Below, piece by piece: positions 63,308-64,000 of a DNA stretch of 64,000 nucleotides (position 1 is its first letter; each line of letters starts with the position of its first letter). The stretch is taken from positions 16,458,463 to 16,522,462 of the forward strand of contig CM070514.1 in NCBI GenBank assembly GCA_036346375.1, given 5' to 3'. A model generated the notes under the pieces. The model made no database searches and was not told the DNA's origin. It saw only the letters and a program-made list of their open reading frames with translations. This DNA is from Guadua angustifolia (Eukaryota > Streptophyta > Magnoliopsida > Poales > Poaceae). The translations under genes and the position numbers were made by a program.

Positions 63308-64000
63308 TAAAATTCATCGACATCACGATCAAGTAGTCTCCTTTTACATAAAGAGCGCCACGTAAATTTTTTCTTCACTTTGTCATCGTTTTTGTTTCGG
63401 GAACAATTACATAAATCACGGTCTCCAACTAAGGAATTGAGTCTGAACCGGGCTCGATAACAAAAGAGCTTGGCAATTCTTCATCTTGGTAAACCTTATC
63501 AACCTCCTCGGCCTCGGTGACTATCACGATAACCGGCATCACCAGGGAGTATATAACAGTTCACGAGGATTAAGCTGTATACTACCCACCAAGCGGCCGA
63601 CTTTGTGCATGGATATGGTATATAATAGACACCGCTCAACTTGGTGTGCAAGGATAAAATTATCGTAGCCCTTAAGCCTATCGTTGTGTTTCACTTCCAC
63701 CATGCCATCTTGGTTTTGTCTTGTCCTTTATTGTTGTCGAACCATTCACAATCAAAGACTACTTTAAGTTTCTTGTCCCTGCAAAACTAAACTTGAGGAT
63801 GTTTTGAATGATTCCATAATAATTAGTTTCCGCCCTTGTGTATCGATCGCCCTAGTCACAACTCGGTATTAGTTGTGGATGCAAGAGGAAGACACCTTCC
63901 GCAGGTTGGTGAGCAGGCGGAACCCATTGACATCATAACGACCATAGCTTTTAATAGCCACCCTTAGTAAGATAGGTAGCGCAAATCGATGGGCGTTTGC
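63308..64000 (-). pseudogene. CACTA transposase TNP2, C-terminal DUF4216 region (partial)
   Basis: Minus-strand coding enters from beyond 64000. It shows KSYGRYDVNGFRLLTNLRKV, then, in a second frame, YYGIIQNILKFSFAG and VVFDCEWFDNNKG, then VKHNDRLKGYDNFILAHQVE and YPCTKSAAWWVVYS. This order is the DUF4216 domain found at the C-terminus of plant CACTA TNP2 transposases. A stop near 63871 and at least two frameshifts disable it. The frame ends at a TAA at 63308, about 100 bp upstream of the accessory gene on the same strand. Confidence 0.75.

Larger units (their letters stand above)
57960..64000 (-). mobile_element. Second CACTA transposon, minus strand, running off the window
   Basis: The left end reads CACTCTGAGAATCACG at 57960, preceded by CAA, a plausible but unproven TIR and target duplication. 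A palindromic subterminal array follows, then a captured gene piece, a Transposase_24-type gene and the C-terminus of TNP2 (DUF4216), the last two on the minus strand. The other end lies beyond 64000. It inserted into E5. Confidence 0.7.

Overview
The window is repeat-rich plant nuclear DNA, almost certainly from a grass. It carries Sirevirus-type Copia LTRs, Tat-lineage Gypsy elements with antisense genes, CACTA elements whose subterminal repeats read ACCGTCTGTGATG, and a Tourist-like MITE. I see no intact host gene, tRNA, rRNA, CRISPR or bacterial-style operon. Almost every base I can assign belongs to a transposable element or its debris, and no species can be named from sequence alone.

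Layout, left to right. (1) 1-1.8 kb: old repeats, a CACTA-type palindromic array and the C-terminus of a hAT transposase. (2) 1.8-7.0 kb: 3' half of a Sirevirus (RT/RNase H, several polypurine tracts, 2-kb LTR). (3) 7.0-11.1 kb: 3' part of a CACTA element coding for a Transposase_24-like protein with a C-terminal Ulp1/C48-like region; its right TIR ends at 11108. (4) 11.1-15.3 kb: an orphan exon-like stretch, a Harbinger-type MITE with TTA target duplications, a decayed plus-strand Gypsy gag and an LTR-like block. (5) 15.3-36.1 kb: a minus-strand Gypsy (called G3) split by a complete Tat-lineage element (E2, 15941-33861, duplication GAATT), itself split by a complete gag-only non-autonomous element (G1, 23061-29168, duplication GCCTC). 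(6) 36.1-42.9 kb: a plus-strand Gypsy (G2) with a hairpin MITE in its 5' LTR and a solo LTR (41702-42689, duplication GAAAC) in its pol. (7) 42.9-46.5 kb: LTR-like minus-strand sequence and an integrase fragment. (8) 47-55.2 kb: a heavily decayed plus-strand Tat element (E4) with an antisense gene. (9) 55.2-58.0 kb: a Sirevirus LTR fragment, then the 3' LTR of another minus-strand Tat-like element (E5). (10) 58.0-64.0 kb: one end of a second, minus-strand CACTA element containing a captured two-exon piece of a host gene resembling ZW10.

Relations. The nesting gives relative ages: G3, then E2, then G1; and G2, then the solo LTR. G1 encodes no protease, reverse transcriptase or integrase. Its gag, LTR ends and pol-tail-in-LTR arrangement match G2, so a G2-family element is the likely source of its missing enzymes. 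E2 looks young by LTR similarity but its RT active site reads YVGD instead of YVDD. The Tat elements E2 and E4 carry intron-containing genes on the strand opposite gag-pol, and E5 keeps the start of one.

The strongest leads are the ZW10-like gene capture, the spliced antisense genes of the Tat elements, and the G1/G2 pair. All family names rest on motif recognition by eye; no database search was run.
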